A program made the translations under genes and the position numbers. 64,000 nt of DNA from Peptostreptococcaceae bacterium VA2 (GTDB taxonomy: Bacteria; Bacillota; Clostridia; Peptostreptococcales; Peptostreptococcaceae), in the NCBI GenBank assembly GCA_000686145.1, contig JMMB01000007.1:1488001-1552000 (forward strand), given 5' to 3'. Every line of letters starts with the position of its first letter. The stretch's first letter is position 1. A model generated the notes under the pieces. That model did no database searches, was not told the origin of the DNA, and was given only the letters and a program-made list of their open reading frames with translations. Of the stretch, positions 56,719 through 64,000 are shown one piece after another.

Positions 56719-57661
56719 ATGAGAAAAAAAGTTAGTATATTATTGCTTACATTTTCATTTATGCTTTCGATACTACTAGTTGGATGCAATTCGAAAAAAA
56801 TTAACAATGAGGAACAATTCAATGAAAGTGAATACAAAAATGTAGAGTATTTTATTACACCACAGGAATTAAATAAAATTATAGGTAGTAAAGATATTAT
56901 ATTATTAGATTGTAATAAACCTGATGTATATCAAAAAAAAACATATACCAGGTGCTGTTAACATCGGAATTCATGCTTTTTCAGACATATCAAATAAAAT
57001 AGGAGATCCAGGGTGGGGAACTATTTTAGACAAAGCTAAATTACAAAATAAAATGGAAACATTAGGAATTGATAATAGCAAAACAGTAGTATTTTATTCT
57101 GATGTATTTAAAGGTCCAGGCGCAGATGGAAGAGCTGTATGGCAGTCTAAAGTTGCAGGGCTTGATAATGTGAAAATGTTAGTGGGTGGACTAAGTTACT
57201 GGCAAGATTTAGGGTACGAAACTACTGATAAAGTGTCAAAAGCAACATCTACTAAAGGGTTAGAGTTAAAGGATTACGATACGAGTTACATAGCTACAAA
57301 AGAATATGTAAAAGAAAACTTAGTAAAACAAGTTATTATAGATGTTAGAACAAAAGGTGAATATGAAGGTTCTCAAAAAGTAGGAGAGCCAAGAGGTGGG
57401 CATATAAAGGGTGCTATAAATATGCCGTGGTTAGAACTTTTAAATGATGATGGAACCCCAAAAGATAAAGAAGAAATCAAAAAAATTATGGCATCATTAG
57501 GTGTTAAACCAGAAGATGATTTTGTACTATACTGAACTATGGGTATTAGATCTGGCTATGCAGCCATGATCCTCAAAGCAGTTGGCTTTGAAAATGTTAA
57601 AAATTATGAAGGATCTATATACGAATGGGGTGGAGATTCTAGCCTTCCTATGGAAAAATAG
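56719..57661 (+). CDS. Two-domain rhodanese lipoprotein; candidate selenoprotein (TGA at catalytic Cys), A9 frameshift
   Basis: ATG with GAGGAG upstream; lipobox LLVGC (Cys about 23). First rhodanese domain FITPQELNKIIGSKDIILLD, then YQKK; an A9 run (56933-56941) shifts the frame, and with A8 it would continue HIPGAVNIGIHAFSD. Second domain: YIATKEYVKENLVKQVIIDV, RGGHIKGAINMPWLELL, DDFVLY, then TGA (57533-57535), then TMGIRSGYAAMILKAVGFEN and GSIYEWGGDSSLPMEK to TAG at 57659. TGA replaces the active-site Cys of the C-x-x-G-x-R-S loop, which suggests selenocysteine. The frameshift may be sequencing error, slippage or decay, so expression is not certain. Confidence 0.72.
57536..57574 (+). promoter_or_regulatory. 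Candidate bacterial SECIS stem-loop after the TGA
   Basis: Right after TGA: GGG (57541-57543) can pair with CTC (57572-57574), GATC (57549-57552) with GATC (57568-57571), and GGCT (57554-57557) with AGCC (57562-57565), closing loop ATGC about 23 bases after the TGA. The paired codons GCC, ATC and CTC are rare in this AT-rich genome. Position and size fit bacterial SECIS elements. Confidence 0.6.
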
Positions 57662-57691
57662 ATTAAAACTTAATATATAGTAATTAGAAAT

Positions 57692-57733
57692 ATTTAAGCC
57701 CTACATTTATATCTATAAATGTAGGGCTTAAAT
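57692..57733. terminator. Perfect 20-bp inverted repeat after the rhodanese gene
   Basis: ATTTAAGCCCTACATTTATA and its exact reverse complement, separated by TC. Confidence 0.85.
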
Positions 57734-57757
57734 AGCTTACAATAAATGTTGAAAAAT

Positions 57758-57785
57758 TTGCAACTGAAAAAAACTAAGTTATAAT
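57758..57785 (+). promoter_or_regulatory. Promoter of the FetAB-like genes
   Basis: TTGCAA (57758-57763), 16-base spacer, TATAAT (57780-57785). Confidence 0.7.
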
Positions 57786-57858
57786 ATATTATAGTATTCA
57801 ATATATCATGCATAGATATAGATTTAAAATATTAACGAGAATACATGGAGGTAGAAGA

Positions 57859-58515
57859 TTGAGTATACTTAGTTTGAAAAATATAAAATATTCATTTGGA
57901 AATACAGATATCTTAGAGGGGATAAACTTAGATATAAATAAAGGTGACTGTATTTCTATAGTAGGTAAATCAGGATCAGGAAAAAGTACATTATTAAAGT
58001 TGTGTGCAGACTTAGTAACACAAATAGAAGGAGAAATCATATATAATGGAAAAAATTATAATACTTACAATCCAATTGATCTTAGAAAAAATATAAGCTA
58101 CTGTGTACAGCTACCATATCTGTTTGGAGATAATATCTGTGATAACTTAGAATATCCATTCAAAATAAGAAAAGATAAAATAAATAAATTGAAAATAAAA
58201 GAATATTTGAATAAATTCAACTTGGATGAAAGCTACTTACAAAAAGATATAAATTCATTATCAGGTGGGGAAAAGCAAAGAATAGCACTTATTAGAAATT
58301 TAATATATACACCAGATATATTGCTTTTAGATGAAGTTACCTCTGGGTTAGATTATCAAAATGCTAAGTTAGTTGAAACTTTAATTAAAGAAATGAATGA
58401 AAGTGGTGTTACCGTAATTTGGATAACACATAATCTAGAGCAAAGTGAATCTATATTTAATAAAAGGATTTGCATTGAAGAAGGAAAGATAATTAAAGAG
58501 GAGATATTTAAATAA
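57859..58515 (+). CDS. fetA: ABC transporter ATP-binding protein, FetA/YbbL-like
   Basis: 218 residues from TTG at 57859 with GGAGGT upstream; the longer open frame has no site. Walker A GKSGSGKST, Q-loop YCVQLPYLFGD, signature LSGGEKQR, Walker B ILLLDEVTSGLD, H-loop ITHNLEQSE. It overlaps the permease gene by one base. FetAB of Escherichia coli exports iron and protects from oxidative stress; the assignment relies on the partner permease. Confidence 0.82.
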   Translation: MSILSLKNIKYSFGNTDILEGINLDINKGDCISIVGKSGSGKSTLLKLCADLVTQIEGEIIYNGKNYNTYNPIDLRKNISYCVQLPYLFGDNICDNLEYPFKIRKDKINKLKIKEYLNKFNLDESYLQKDINSLSGGEKQRIALIRNLIYTPDILLLDEVTSGLDYQNAKLVETLIKEMNESGVTVIWITHNLEQSESIFNKRICIEEGKIIKEEIFK

Positions 58516-59258
58516 TGGAAACTATTTCACTAACAATAGCATCGATTTTAATCATCATACCTATATTTATATCACATAAGGAAAAATTGGGATTAGAGAA
58601 AGAAATAATTATAAGTATGCTCAGAGCAATAATTCAGTTAATAATAGTTGGGTACATATTAGAATTTATATTTGGAATGGAAAATCCTATATTTACACTT
58701 TCACTAGTTTTAATTATGATAATTAATGCTGCTTTAAATACTAAAAAAAGAGGCGAAGGAATAAAAAATTGTGAAAAAATAGCTTTTATAGCAATAATAT
58801 CAGGAACAAGTATTACATTGTTTGTATTAGTTATTTCTAAGGCTATACATTTTGTTCCAAATGAAATTATACCAGTAGGAGGGATGATAGTTAGTAATTC
58901 CATGGTAGCTATAGGCCTAGCATACAGAAACTTAAATACTAGTTTCAAAAATAGAAGAAATGAAGTAGAAGTTAAATTATCACTAGGAAGTGATATAAAT
59001 GACGCATCGAAAGAGATAATAAAAGATAGTATAAAAATGGCAATAATACCAACTATAGACTCAGCAAAGACATTAGGAATAGTATCTTTACCAGGAATGA
59101 TGACAGGACTTATATTAGGTGGGGTATCTCCTATTATTGCAATAAAATTTCAAATCATGGTTACGTTCATGATACTATCATCGGTCTCTATAGCAGTAAT
59201 AATAGCAGTATATCTAGCATATAGAGATTTCTTTAATCAAAGAAAGCAACTTAAATAA
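58515..59258 (+). CDS. fetB: ABC transporter permease, FetB/YbbM family (UPF0014)
   Basis: 247 residues, about six to seven helices. Family segments: MLRAIIQLIIVGYILEFIF, IPVGGMIVSNSMVAIGLAYR, KMAIIPTIDSAKTLGIVSLP and PGMMTGLILGGVSPIIAIKF. Together with the ATPase it forms a probable iron exporter. Confidence 0.88.
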   Translation: METISLTIASILIIIPIFISHKEKLGLEKEIIISMLRAIIQLIIVGYILEFIFGMENPIFTLSLVLIMIINAALNTKKRGEGIKNCEKIAFIAIISGTSITLFVLVISKAIHFVPNEIIPVGGMIVSNSMVAIGLAYRNLNTSFKNRRNEVEVKLSLGSDINDASKEIIKDSIKMAIIPTIDSAKTLGIVSLPGMMTGLILGGVSPIIAIKFQIMVTFMILSSVSIAVIIAVYLAYRDFFNQRKQLK

Positions 59259-59317
59259 TAGGAATCAATATGAATAATTGGAAACTGTATTTTGAAATAA
59301 TATAAATCGCATTAGAT

Positions 59318-59353
59318 AAAAGTTAGGATTTTTTATAAATTCTAACTTTTTTT
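59318..59353 (+). terminator. Terminator of the FetAB-like operon
   Basis: AAAAGTTAG-GATTTTTTATAAATT-CTAACTTTTTTT hairpin with T-run. Confidence 0.82.
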
Positions 59354-59401
59354 ATATAAATAAGCTATGTTTATATTTGTAGGAAAGGAAATCATAAAAT
59401 A

Positions 59402-59521
59402 ATGCTAGATAAACTGAATTATGAATTTAACTATTATGGTGAAAATATTTGTAGATTAAGAAAAGTAAAAGAAAAGTATGATCCATATAATGTATTTAAT
59501 TTTCCTCAAAGTATAAAATAA
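59402..59521 (+). pseudogene. C-terminal remnant of a berberine-bridge-type FAD oxidoreductase
   Basis: 39 codons, ATG to TAA. FNYYGENICRLRKVKEKYDP followed by YNVFNFPQSIK matches the extreme C-terminus (BBE segment) of FAD-linked oxidases of about 450 residues. The rest of the gene is absent. AGGAAAGGAAA lies upstream, but a 39-residue product would not fold as the enzyme. Confidence 0.75.
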
Positions 59522-59545
59522 ATATACGAAAAATTAATAGATCTA

Positions 59546-59585
59546 TAAAAAAACAGTAAGCATAATAATACTTATTGTTTTTTTA
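59546..59585 (+). terminator. Terminator after the BBE remnant
   Basis: AAAAACAGTAAG and CTTATTGTTTTTTT arms around a ten-base loop. From here to the spe promoter (59586-59809) the sequence is AT-rich with nothing recognised. Confidence 0.75.
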
Positions 59586-59809
59586 TGGATTGTTTTTTTA
59601 ATAAAGTTTATAAAAATAAATAAAGTTAATGAAAAAATGAAAAAAGATTACTTATACTAAATTTAATTTAAATTAATATAAGAATTAGGATAGTTATACT
59701 AAACTAAATATAATTTAATATGAACTTAAAAAAATAACTAATCCTTTATACGTTTAAAATACTGATATATAAAGAAAATATTAAAAATAAAATAAAAATA
59801 AAAAAACAC

Positions 59810-59837
59810 TTGAAAAAATACTGAAAAATTGTATAAT
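59810..59837 (+). promoter_or_regulatory. Promoter of the polyamine operon
   Basis: TTGAAA (59810-59815), 16-base spacer, TATAAT (59832-59837), about 95 bases before speA. Confidence 0.72.
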
Positions 59838-59930
59838 TAATAAAGTAAGTTTAATAAAAATAAACAAAAAAAATAGTTATAGTGATATTTGTGAAAAATA
59901 GTAAGCGATTAATGGAAAGGAGGACACAAT

Positions 59931-61382
59931 ATGCAGGATGAAATTTATGGTAAAATACCTCTTTTGGATAACCTTAAAAAATACTCAGTTAAAGATATAA
60001 CTTGCTTTGATGTCCCGGGTCATGTAAGAAATAGAGGCGTTAAAATTTTAAATGAGTATTTCGGGGACGATATCATGAATATGGATATAAACTCATCTCC
60101 AAGAATGGATAATGTATCAAATCCTCAAAGCATAATAAAAGAAGCAGAAGGTTTATTAGCCAAAGCATATAAAAGTAAAAATGCTTTTTTTATAACTAAT
60201 GGAACAACGCAGGCAATACATGCAATGATATTGGCTACAATAAATCCGGGGGATAAGGTTCTTCTACCAAGAAATATTCATAAGTCAGTTATAAATGCAC
60301 TTATTTTAAGTGGAGGCCAGCCTATATTTATACAACCTGAGTTTTGTGATGATTTAGGAATAAGTTTAAATATTGACCATTATAAAGTAAAAGATATAAT
60401 TGATAAAACAGAGGATATAAAAGCTATATTTTTATTAAATCCAACGTATTATGGAATGTGTTGTGACTTAAAAGAAATAATTGATATATGTAGTGAGAAA
60501 AACATTTTAGTATTAGTAGATGAAGCTCATGGAGCACACTTTCCGTTTAATGATGAATTACCTGTATCAGCTATGGAATTAGGAGCACATATGAGTGCAG
60601 TGAGTATTCATAAAACAGGAGGTGCACTTACTCAAGCTTCCGCACTTTTAATAAATGAAAATATAGATGCTAGCAAAGTTAAGCAAATTATAAATATGCT
60701 GCAATCAACATCCGCATCATATTTACTTATGGCAAGTATTGATGGAGCGAGGCATAATTTAGTAGAAAATGGTCAAGGTCAATTATTAAATGCTTTAAAA
60801 CTTTCAAGGTATGCAAAATCAAGAATAAATAAGATTAATAATATAAAAGTTATGTCTAAAGAACTTATAGGCAGCAAAGGTGTAAGTTATTTAGATGAAA
60901 CAAAGTTATGTATAAATGTAAAAAAACTTAATTTAACAGGATTTGAAGTTTATGATTTACTTTATAAAGAATTTGATATACAACCGGAGATGGCAGATTT
61001 ATACAATGTATTAGCACTTGTATCTATTGGAACTACAAAGGAAGATATTGATAAACTTATAAATGCATTAGAAATAATATCGACTATAAGTAGTAAAAAT
61101 CAAAGTACAAAAAATATAAAAATAAAGCAAATAAAACCTATAGTAAAGCTTAATCCAAGAGAAGCGTTTTACTCAGACAAAGAAAATGTAATATTAAATA
61201 ATTGCGTAGATAGAGTCTGTGGGGAAAGTATAATGGCTTATCCACCAGGGATACCTATAATAGCACCAGGAGAGTTGATTACTAAAGAGATTATTGATTA
61301 TATAAAAATATTAAAAGATAATAATGCATATTTATGCGATATGAATGACAAAAATTTAGAAACAATACTAGTTATAATTTAA
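59931..61382 (+). CDS. speA: Arginine decarboxylase (PLP-dependent, fold type I)
   Basis: 483 residues. Orn/Lys/Arg decarboxylase major domain with CFDVPGHVRNRG, AFFITNGTTQAIHAMILATI, LVDEAHGAHFPF and the PLP lysine in SAVSIHKTGGALTQAS; C-terminal domain with IMAYPPGIPIIAPGE. Its length matches the Bacillus SpeA type. Arginine is the most likely substrate because agmatinase, SpeD and SpeE genes follow. AAGGAGG upstream. Confidence 0.92.
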   Translation: MQDEIYGKIPLLDNLKKYSVKDITCFDVPGHVRNRGVKILNEYFGDDIMNMDINSSPRMDNVSNPQSIIKEAEGLLAKAYKSKNAFFITNGTTQAIHAMILATINPGDKVLLPRNIHKSVINALILSGGQPIFIQPEFCDDLGISLNIDHYKVKDIIDKTEDIKAIFLLNPTYYGMCCDLKEIIDICSEKNILVLVDEAHGAHFPFNDELPVSAMELGAHMSAVSIHKTGGALTQASALLINENIDASKVKQIINMLQSTSASYLLMASIDGARHNLVENGQGQLLNALKLSRYAKSRINKINNIKVMSKELIGSKGVSYLDETKLCINVKKLNLTGFEVYDLLYKEFDIQPEMADLYNVLALVSIGTTKEDIDKLINALEIISTISSKNQSTKNIKIKQIKPIVKLNPREAFYSDKENVILNNCVDRVCGESIMAYPPGIPIIAPGELITKEIIDYIKILKDNNAYLCDMNDKNLETILVII

Positions 61383-61409
61383 AAATAAATATTTAGGAGA
61401 GTGGTTATT

Positions 61410-61823
61410 ATGCAATTTGAAACATTAGGACGCCATATATTAGTCGAATACTATAATTGTGATGAGGAGATTTTAAAAGATCCCAAAAATATAGAAAAAT
61501 ATATGAATGATTCAGCATTAAACGCAAAAGCAACAATAGTAGATTCAGTATTTCATCATTTTAATCCTTGGGGTGTGTCTGGTGCAGTTATAATTGCAGA
61601 ATCTCATTTAACAATACATACTTGGCCGGAATATGGATATGCAGCCGCCGATTTTTTCACTTGTGGAGATATAGATCCTTGGAAAAGTTTTGAATTATTA
61701 GAAGAACTATTAAAAGCAGAGAGAAGTGAATCAACAGAAATACCAAGAGGATTAACATCAAAAATACAAAAATTTTCAAAAAAAGATTTAGGCAAAATTA
61801 CATTTAAGCCTGAAGCTATATAA
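61410..61823 (+). CDS. speD: S-adenosylmethionine decarboxylase proenzyme
   Basis: 137 residues from ATG at 61410 with AGGAGAG upstream. Prokaryotic SpeD2-type: [31 protein letters not shown] (the Ser in [11 protein letters not shown] is the self-cleavage and pyruvoyl site), [12 protein letters not shown] (catalytic Cys). Supplies decarboxylated SAM for spermidine. Confidence 0.95.
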   Translation: MQFETLGRHILVEYYNCDEEILKDPKNIEKYMNDSALNAKATIVDSVFHHFNPWGVSGAVIIAESHLTIHTWPEYGYAAADFFTCGDIDPWKSFELLEELLKAERSESTEIPRGLTSKIQKFSKKDLGKITFKPEAI

Positions 61824-62064
61824 GTAAATAATGCCTATAAAAACAGCTTAATTATAAAATGAATTAAATGGTTGCACCCAGTTAATGAATTTTATAAAGC
61901 TTTAAAATTTAGCAATACAGAAACTCGCAATTTCCAGCTAATAAAAATAAATTTGAATTAATATTATAACATAAATATATGCAATAAACAAATTTGCGTA
62001 GATATGAAGTAAGAATAACAATAAATATATATAAATTATTAAAATAGGTTTTGGAGGTAGTATT
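61824..62064. other. Intergenic gap inside the polyamine operon
   Basis: 241 bases between speD and speE. No terminator with T-run, no open frame and no recognised riboswitch. AGTTAATGAATTTTATAAAG-type AT-rich sequence only; a second promoter for speE is possible. Confidence 0.6.
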
Positions 62065-62919
62065 ATGGAACTTTGGTACACAGAACAATGGACTAATAAT
62101 GTACGTTTCTCAATAAAAGTAGAAAAACATTTATTTAGTGAAAAATCAGATTTTCAACAAGTGGATGTTTTTGATAGTGAAGAGTTTGGAAAATTTTTAA
62201 CAATAGATGGGCTTATGATGGTAAGTTATAAAGATGAATTTATATATCATGATATGATAGTTCATACTCCTATGGCTACTAATATGAATATAAAAAATGT
62301 ATTAGTTATAGGTGGTGGAGATGGAGGAACTGTAAGAGAACTTACTCGTTATCCACAAATTGAAAAGATAGATATGGTTGAAATAGATAAGATGGTAGTA
62401 GATGTATCAAGAAAATACATTGATATATGTGCATGTAAACTAGATGATGAAAGAGTTAACTTATATTATGAAGATGGAGTAGCTTTTGTTAAGAATTCTA
62501 AAGATAAAGTTTATGACTTAATAATAGTTGATTCGACAGATCCAATAGGACCAGGAGAAGGATTATTTTCATTAGATTTTTATAATGACTGTTATAGAGT
62601 ATTGAGTGATGATGGAATACTTGTAAACCAAAATGAAAGTCCATATTTTGATTTTAATGCTAAAGAAATGAAAAGAGCAAATGAAAAAATAAAAAACATA
62701 TTCCCTATAACTAAAGTTTATCAAGCTCATATACCAACTTATCCATCAGGGCACTGGTTATTTGGATTTGCCTCTAAAAAATTAGACCCAACAAAACATC
62801 AAAATAAAGAAGCTTGGGAAAATTTAAAACTTAAAACTAAATACTACAATAGTGACATACATCAAGGAGCATTTATGTTGCCTCAATATGTTAAGGATAT
62901 GCTAAATGAAGAAAAATAA
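62065..62919 (+). CDS. speE: Spermidine synthase
   Basis: 284 residues. LWYTEQWTNNVRFSIKVEKH, GKFLTIDGLMMVSYKDEFIY, SAM-type motif VLVIGGGDGGTVRELTRYP, IDMVEIDKMVVDVSRKY and VDSTDPIGPGEGLFSLDFY (catalytic Asp). Transfers aminopropyl from decarboxylated SAM to putrescine. GGAGGT upstream; overlaps speB by 14 bases. Confidence 0.97.
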   Translation: MELWYTEQWTNNVRFSIKVEKHLFSEKSDFQQVDVFDSEEFGKFLTIDGLMMVSYKDEFIYHDMIVHTPMATNMNIKNVLVIGGGDGGTVRELTRYPQIEKIDMVEIDKMVVDVSRKYIDICACKLDDERVNLYYEDGVAFVKNSKDKVYDLIIVDSTDPIGPGEGLFSLDFYNDCYRVLSDDGILVNQNESPYFDFNAKEMKRANEKIKNIFPITKVYQAHIPTYPSGHWLFGFASKKLDPTKHQNKEAWENLKLKTKYYNSDIHQGAFMLPQYVKDMLNEEK

Positions 62920-63796
62920 TTTTTCGCATATAAATACATTTATGGCAATGGATACTACTTATGAAGAAGCAAATGTAGTAGTTTATGGTGTGGGATTTGA
63001 TGGTACTACTTCAAACAGACCGGGAACTAGGTTTGCAAGTAGTGCTATGAGGCTTGAATTTGATGGACTTGAGACTTATAGTCCAACTCTAAATTTAGAT
63101 TTAGAAGATTTTAAAGTTTGCGATAGAGGAGATTTAGAACTAAGCATAGGAAATACTGATAAAGTATTAGAAGAAATATATGAAGGAACTAAAGAAATAG
63201 TAAATGATAATAAAGTGCCTTTTATGATAGGTGGAGAACATTTAGTAACGCTTCCTGCTTTTAAAGCAGTTTATGAAAAATATGAGGATGTATATATAAT
63301 TCACTTTGATGCTCATACAGATCTTAGAGAAAGCTATAATAATAATAAAAATTCTCATGCAACAGTAATAAAAAGGATATGGGACATAGTGGGGGATAAT
63401 AAGATATTTCAATTTGGAATAAGATCCGGAACTAAAGATGAATTTAACTTTGCATTAAAAGAAAAGCATACTTATATGGAAGTATCAACTATAAATACTT
63501 TTGAAACAATAGTTAAAAATTTAGAAGGTAAAAATGTTTATTTAACAATAGACTTAGACGTATTAGACCCATCAATATTTCCTGGGACTGGAACGCCAGA
63601 ACCTGGTGGTATAACGTATAGAGAATTAGAAAATATTTTTAAAATATTAAAAAATAGAAATATAAATTTAGTAGGTTGTGATATAGTTGAGCTTAGTCCA
63701 GATTATGATAATTCTGGCGTATCTACAGTAGCCGCATGTAAAGTATTAAGAGAATTAATACTTATAATTTGTGATAAACTAAAAGTCAAAAACTAA
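62906..63796 (+). CDS. speB: Agmatinase (arginase/ureohydrolase family)
   Basis: 296 residues. Manganese motifs FMIGGEHLVTLPAFKAV, IIHFDAHTDLRESY, SHATVIKRI and TIDLDVLDPSIFPGTGTPEP are all present. Hydrolyses agmatine to putrescine and urea; operon context favours agmatinase over arginase. Completes arginine to spermidine. Confidence 0.93.
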   Translation: MKKNNFSHINTFMAMDTTYEEANVVVYGVGFDGTTSNRPGTRFASSAMRLEFDGLETYSPTLNLDLEDFKVCDRGDLELSIGNTDKVLEEIYEGTKEIVNDNKVPFMIGGEHLVTLPAFKAVYEKYEDVYIIHFDAHTDLRESYNNNKNSHATVIKRIWDIVGDNKIFQFGIRSGTKDEFNFALKEKHTYMEVSTINTFETIVKNLEGKNVYLTIDLDVLDPSIFPGTGTPEPGGITYRELENIFKILKNRNINLVGCDIVELSPDYDNSGVSTVAACKVLRELILIICDKLKVKN

Positions 63797-63833
63797 TTTA
63801 TATATAATAATATAAAGCTAAATAGTTTGAAGA

Positions 63834-63869
63834 TAAAGCATAGTGGTGAAAATTAACCGCTATGCTTTA
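63834..63869 (+). terminator. Terminator of the polyamine operon
   Basis: TAAAGCATAGTGGT pairs with ACCGCTATGCTTTA (one G-U) across loop GAAAATTA. Confidence 0.75.
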
Positions 63870-63875
63870 TTTAAA

Positions 63876-63918
63876 TATATCACTATTTATAAAATAGGAA
63901 TATATAAATAGTGATATA
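63876..63918. repeat. Inverted repeat beyond the spe terminator
   Basis: TATATCACTATTTATA (63876-63891) and its reverse complement (63903-63918), 11-base loop. It may be an operator or terminator for the next gene, which lies outside the window. 63919-64000 shows no gene. Confidence 0.65.
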
Positions 63919-64000
63919 ATATAAATTAATAAACCTAATAGCATCTTTTTCTATGGGTATTTTTAATATGTTTGTAGGGATATATTAATAATGTGTCAAT

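Overview
The window is very AT-rich DNA from a low-GC, anaerobic, spore-forming Firmicute. The best fit is the Peptostreptococcaceae (Clostridioides / Paraclostridium / Romboutsia / Terrisporobacter type). The reasons are codon use dominated by A and T, AAGGAGG-like ribosome binding sites with frequent TTG starts, a ferredoxin-dependent 2-oxoacid oxidoreductase, a hydrogenase-like PAS/SpoIIE phosphatase pair, a glpP-controlled glycerol locus, and a group I intron of the kind found in IStron elements. No rRNA, tRNA, CRISPR array, prophage or intact transposase was seen.

Layout. 1-1730: end of a hydrogenase-like PAS protein and its SpoIIE-type phosphatase partner. 1801-4861 (minus): YknXYZ/MacAB-like export system. 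5084-6130 (minus): a GNAT-like gene headed by an ORF-less group I intron. 6360-9077: VanW protein and a MATE pump. 9182-13231: complete pstSCAB-phoU. 13400-24600: an accessory, heavily decayed surface/glycan region. It holds a subtilase pseudogene, a wecB-DUF11 chimera, a wecC-rmlA-rmlB chimera, a leucine-rich-repeat protein, a small glycosyltransferase and two orphan proteins, with an intact azoreductase, amino-acid permease and polysaccharide deacetylase between them. 24779-38697: housekeeping and envelope genes (3D-domain protein, phosphoglucomutase, YihY, LUD protein, lipid kinase, glnS, AI-2E-family permease). 38898-43888: RluB-type pseudouridine synthase, MnmM-like methyltransferase, korDABC and an RpiR regulator. 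44331-47548: a TetM/EF-G-like GTPase, then an adenine riboswitch and adenosine deaminase. 49291-55753: glycerol operon (glpP, glpF, glpK, glpA-like, glpB-like, DUF1667). 56012-57661: small membrane proteins and a rhodanese lipoprotein. 57859-59258: FetAB-like iron exporter. 59931-63796: speA-speD-speE-speB polyamine operon.

How the genes work together. The glycerol genes form a regulon: glpP encodes the antiterminator, and the leaders of glpF and of the glpA-like gene share a GGCTA-AGA-GAGAGAGCC element followed by a terminator, with catabolite-repression-like sites nearby. The polyamine operon encodes arginine to agmatine to putrescine (SpeA, SpeB) and decarboxylated SAM to spermidine (SpeD, SpeE). 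Adenosine deaminase sits behind an adenine-type (U74) purine riboswitch whose terminator competes with the aptamer.

Most notable observation. The rhodanese lipoprotein at 56719-57661 has an in-frame TGA exactly where the catalytic cysteine of the C-terminal rhodanese domain should be. A GC-richer stem-loop built from codons unusual for this genome follows immediately, which looks like a bacterial SECIS. It is therefore a candidate selenocysteine sulfurtransferase. The same gene carries a +1 shift in an A9 run, so it could also be a decaying gene. Similar +1 homopolymer shifts occur in a VTT-domain gene (T7) and the glpB-like gene (T5).
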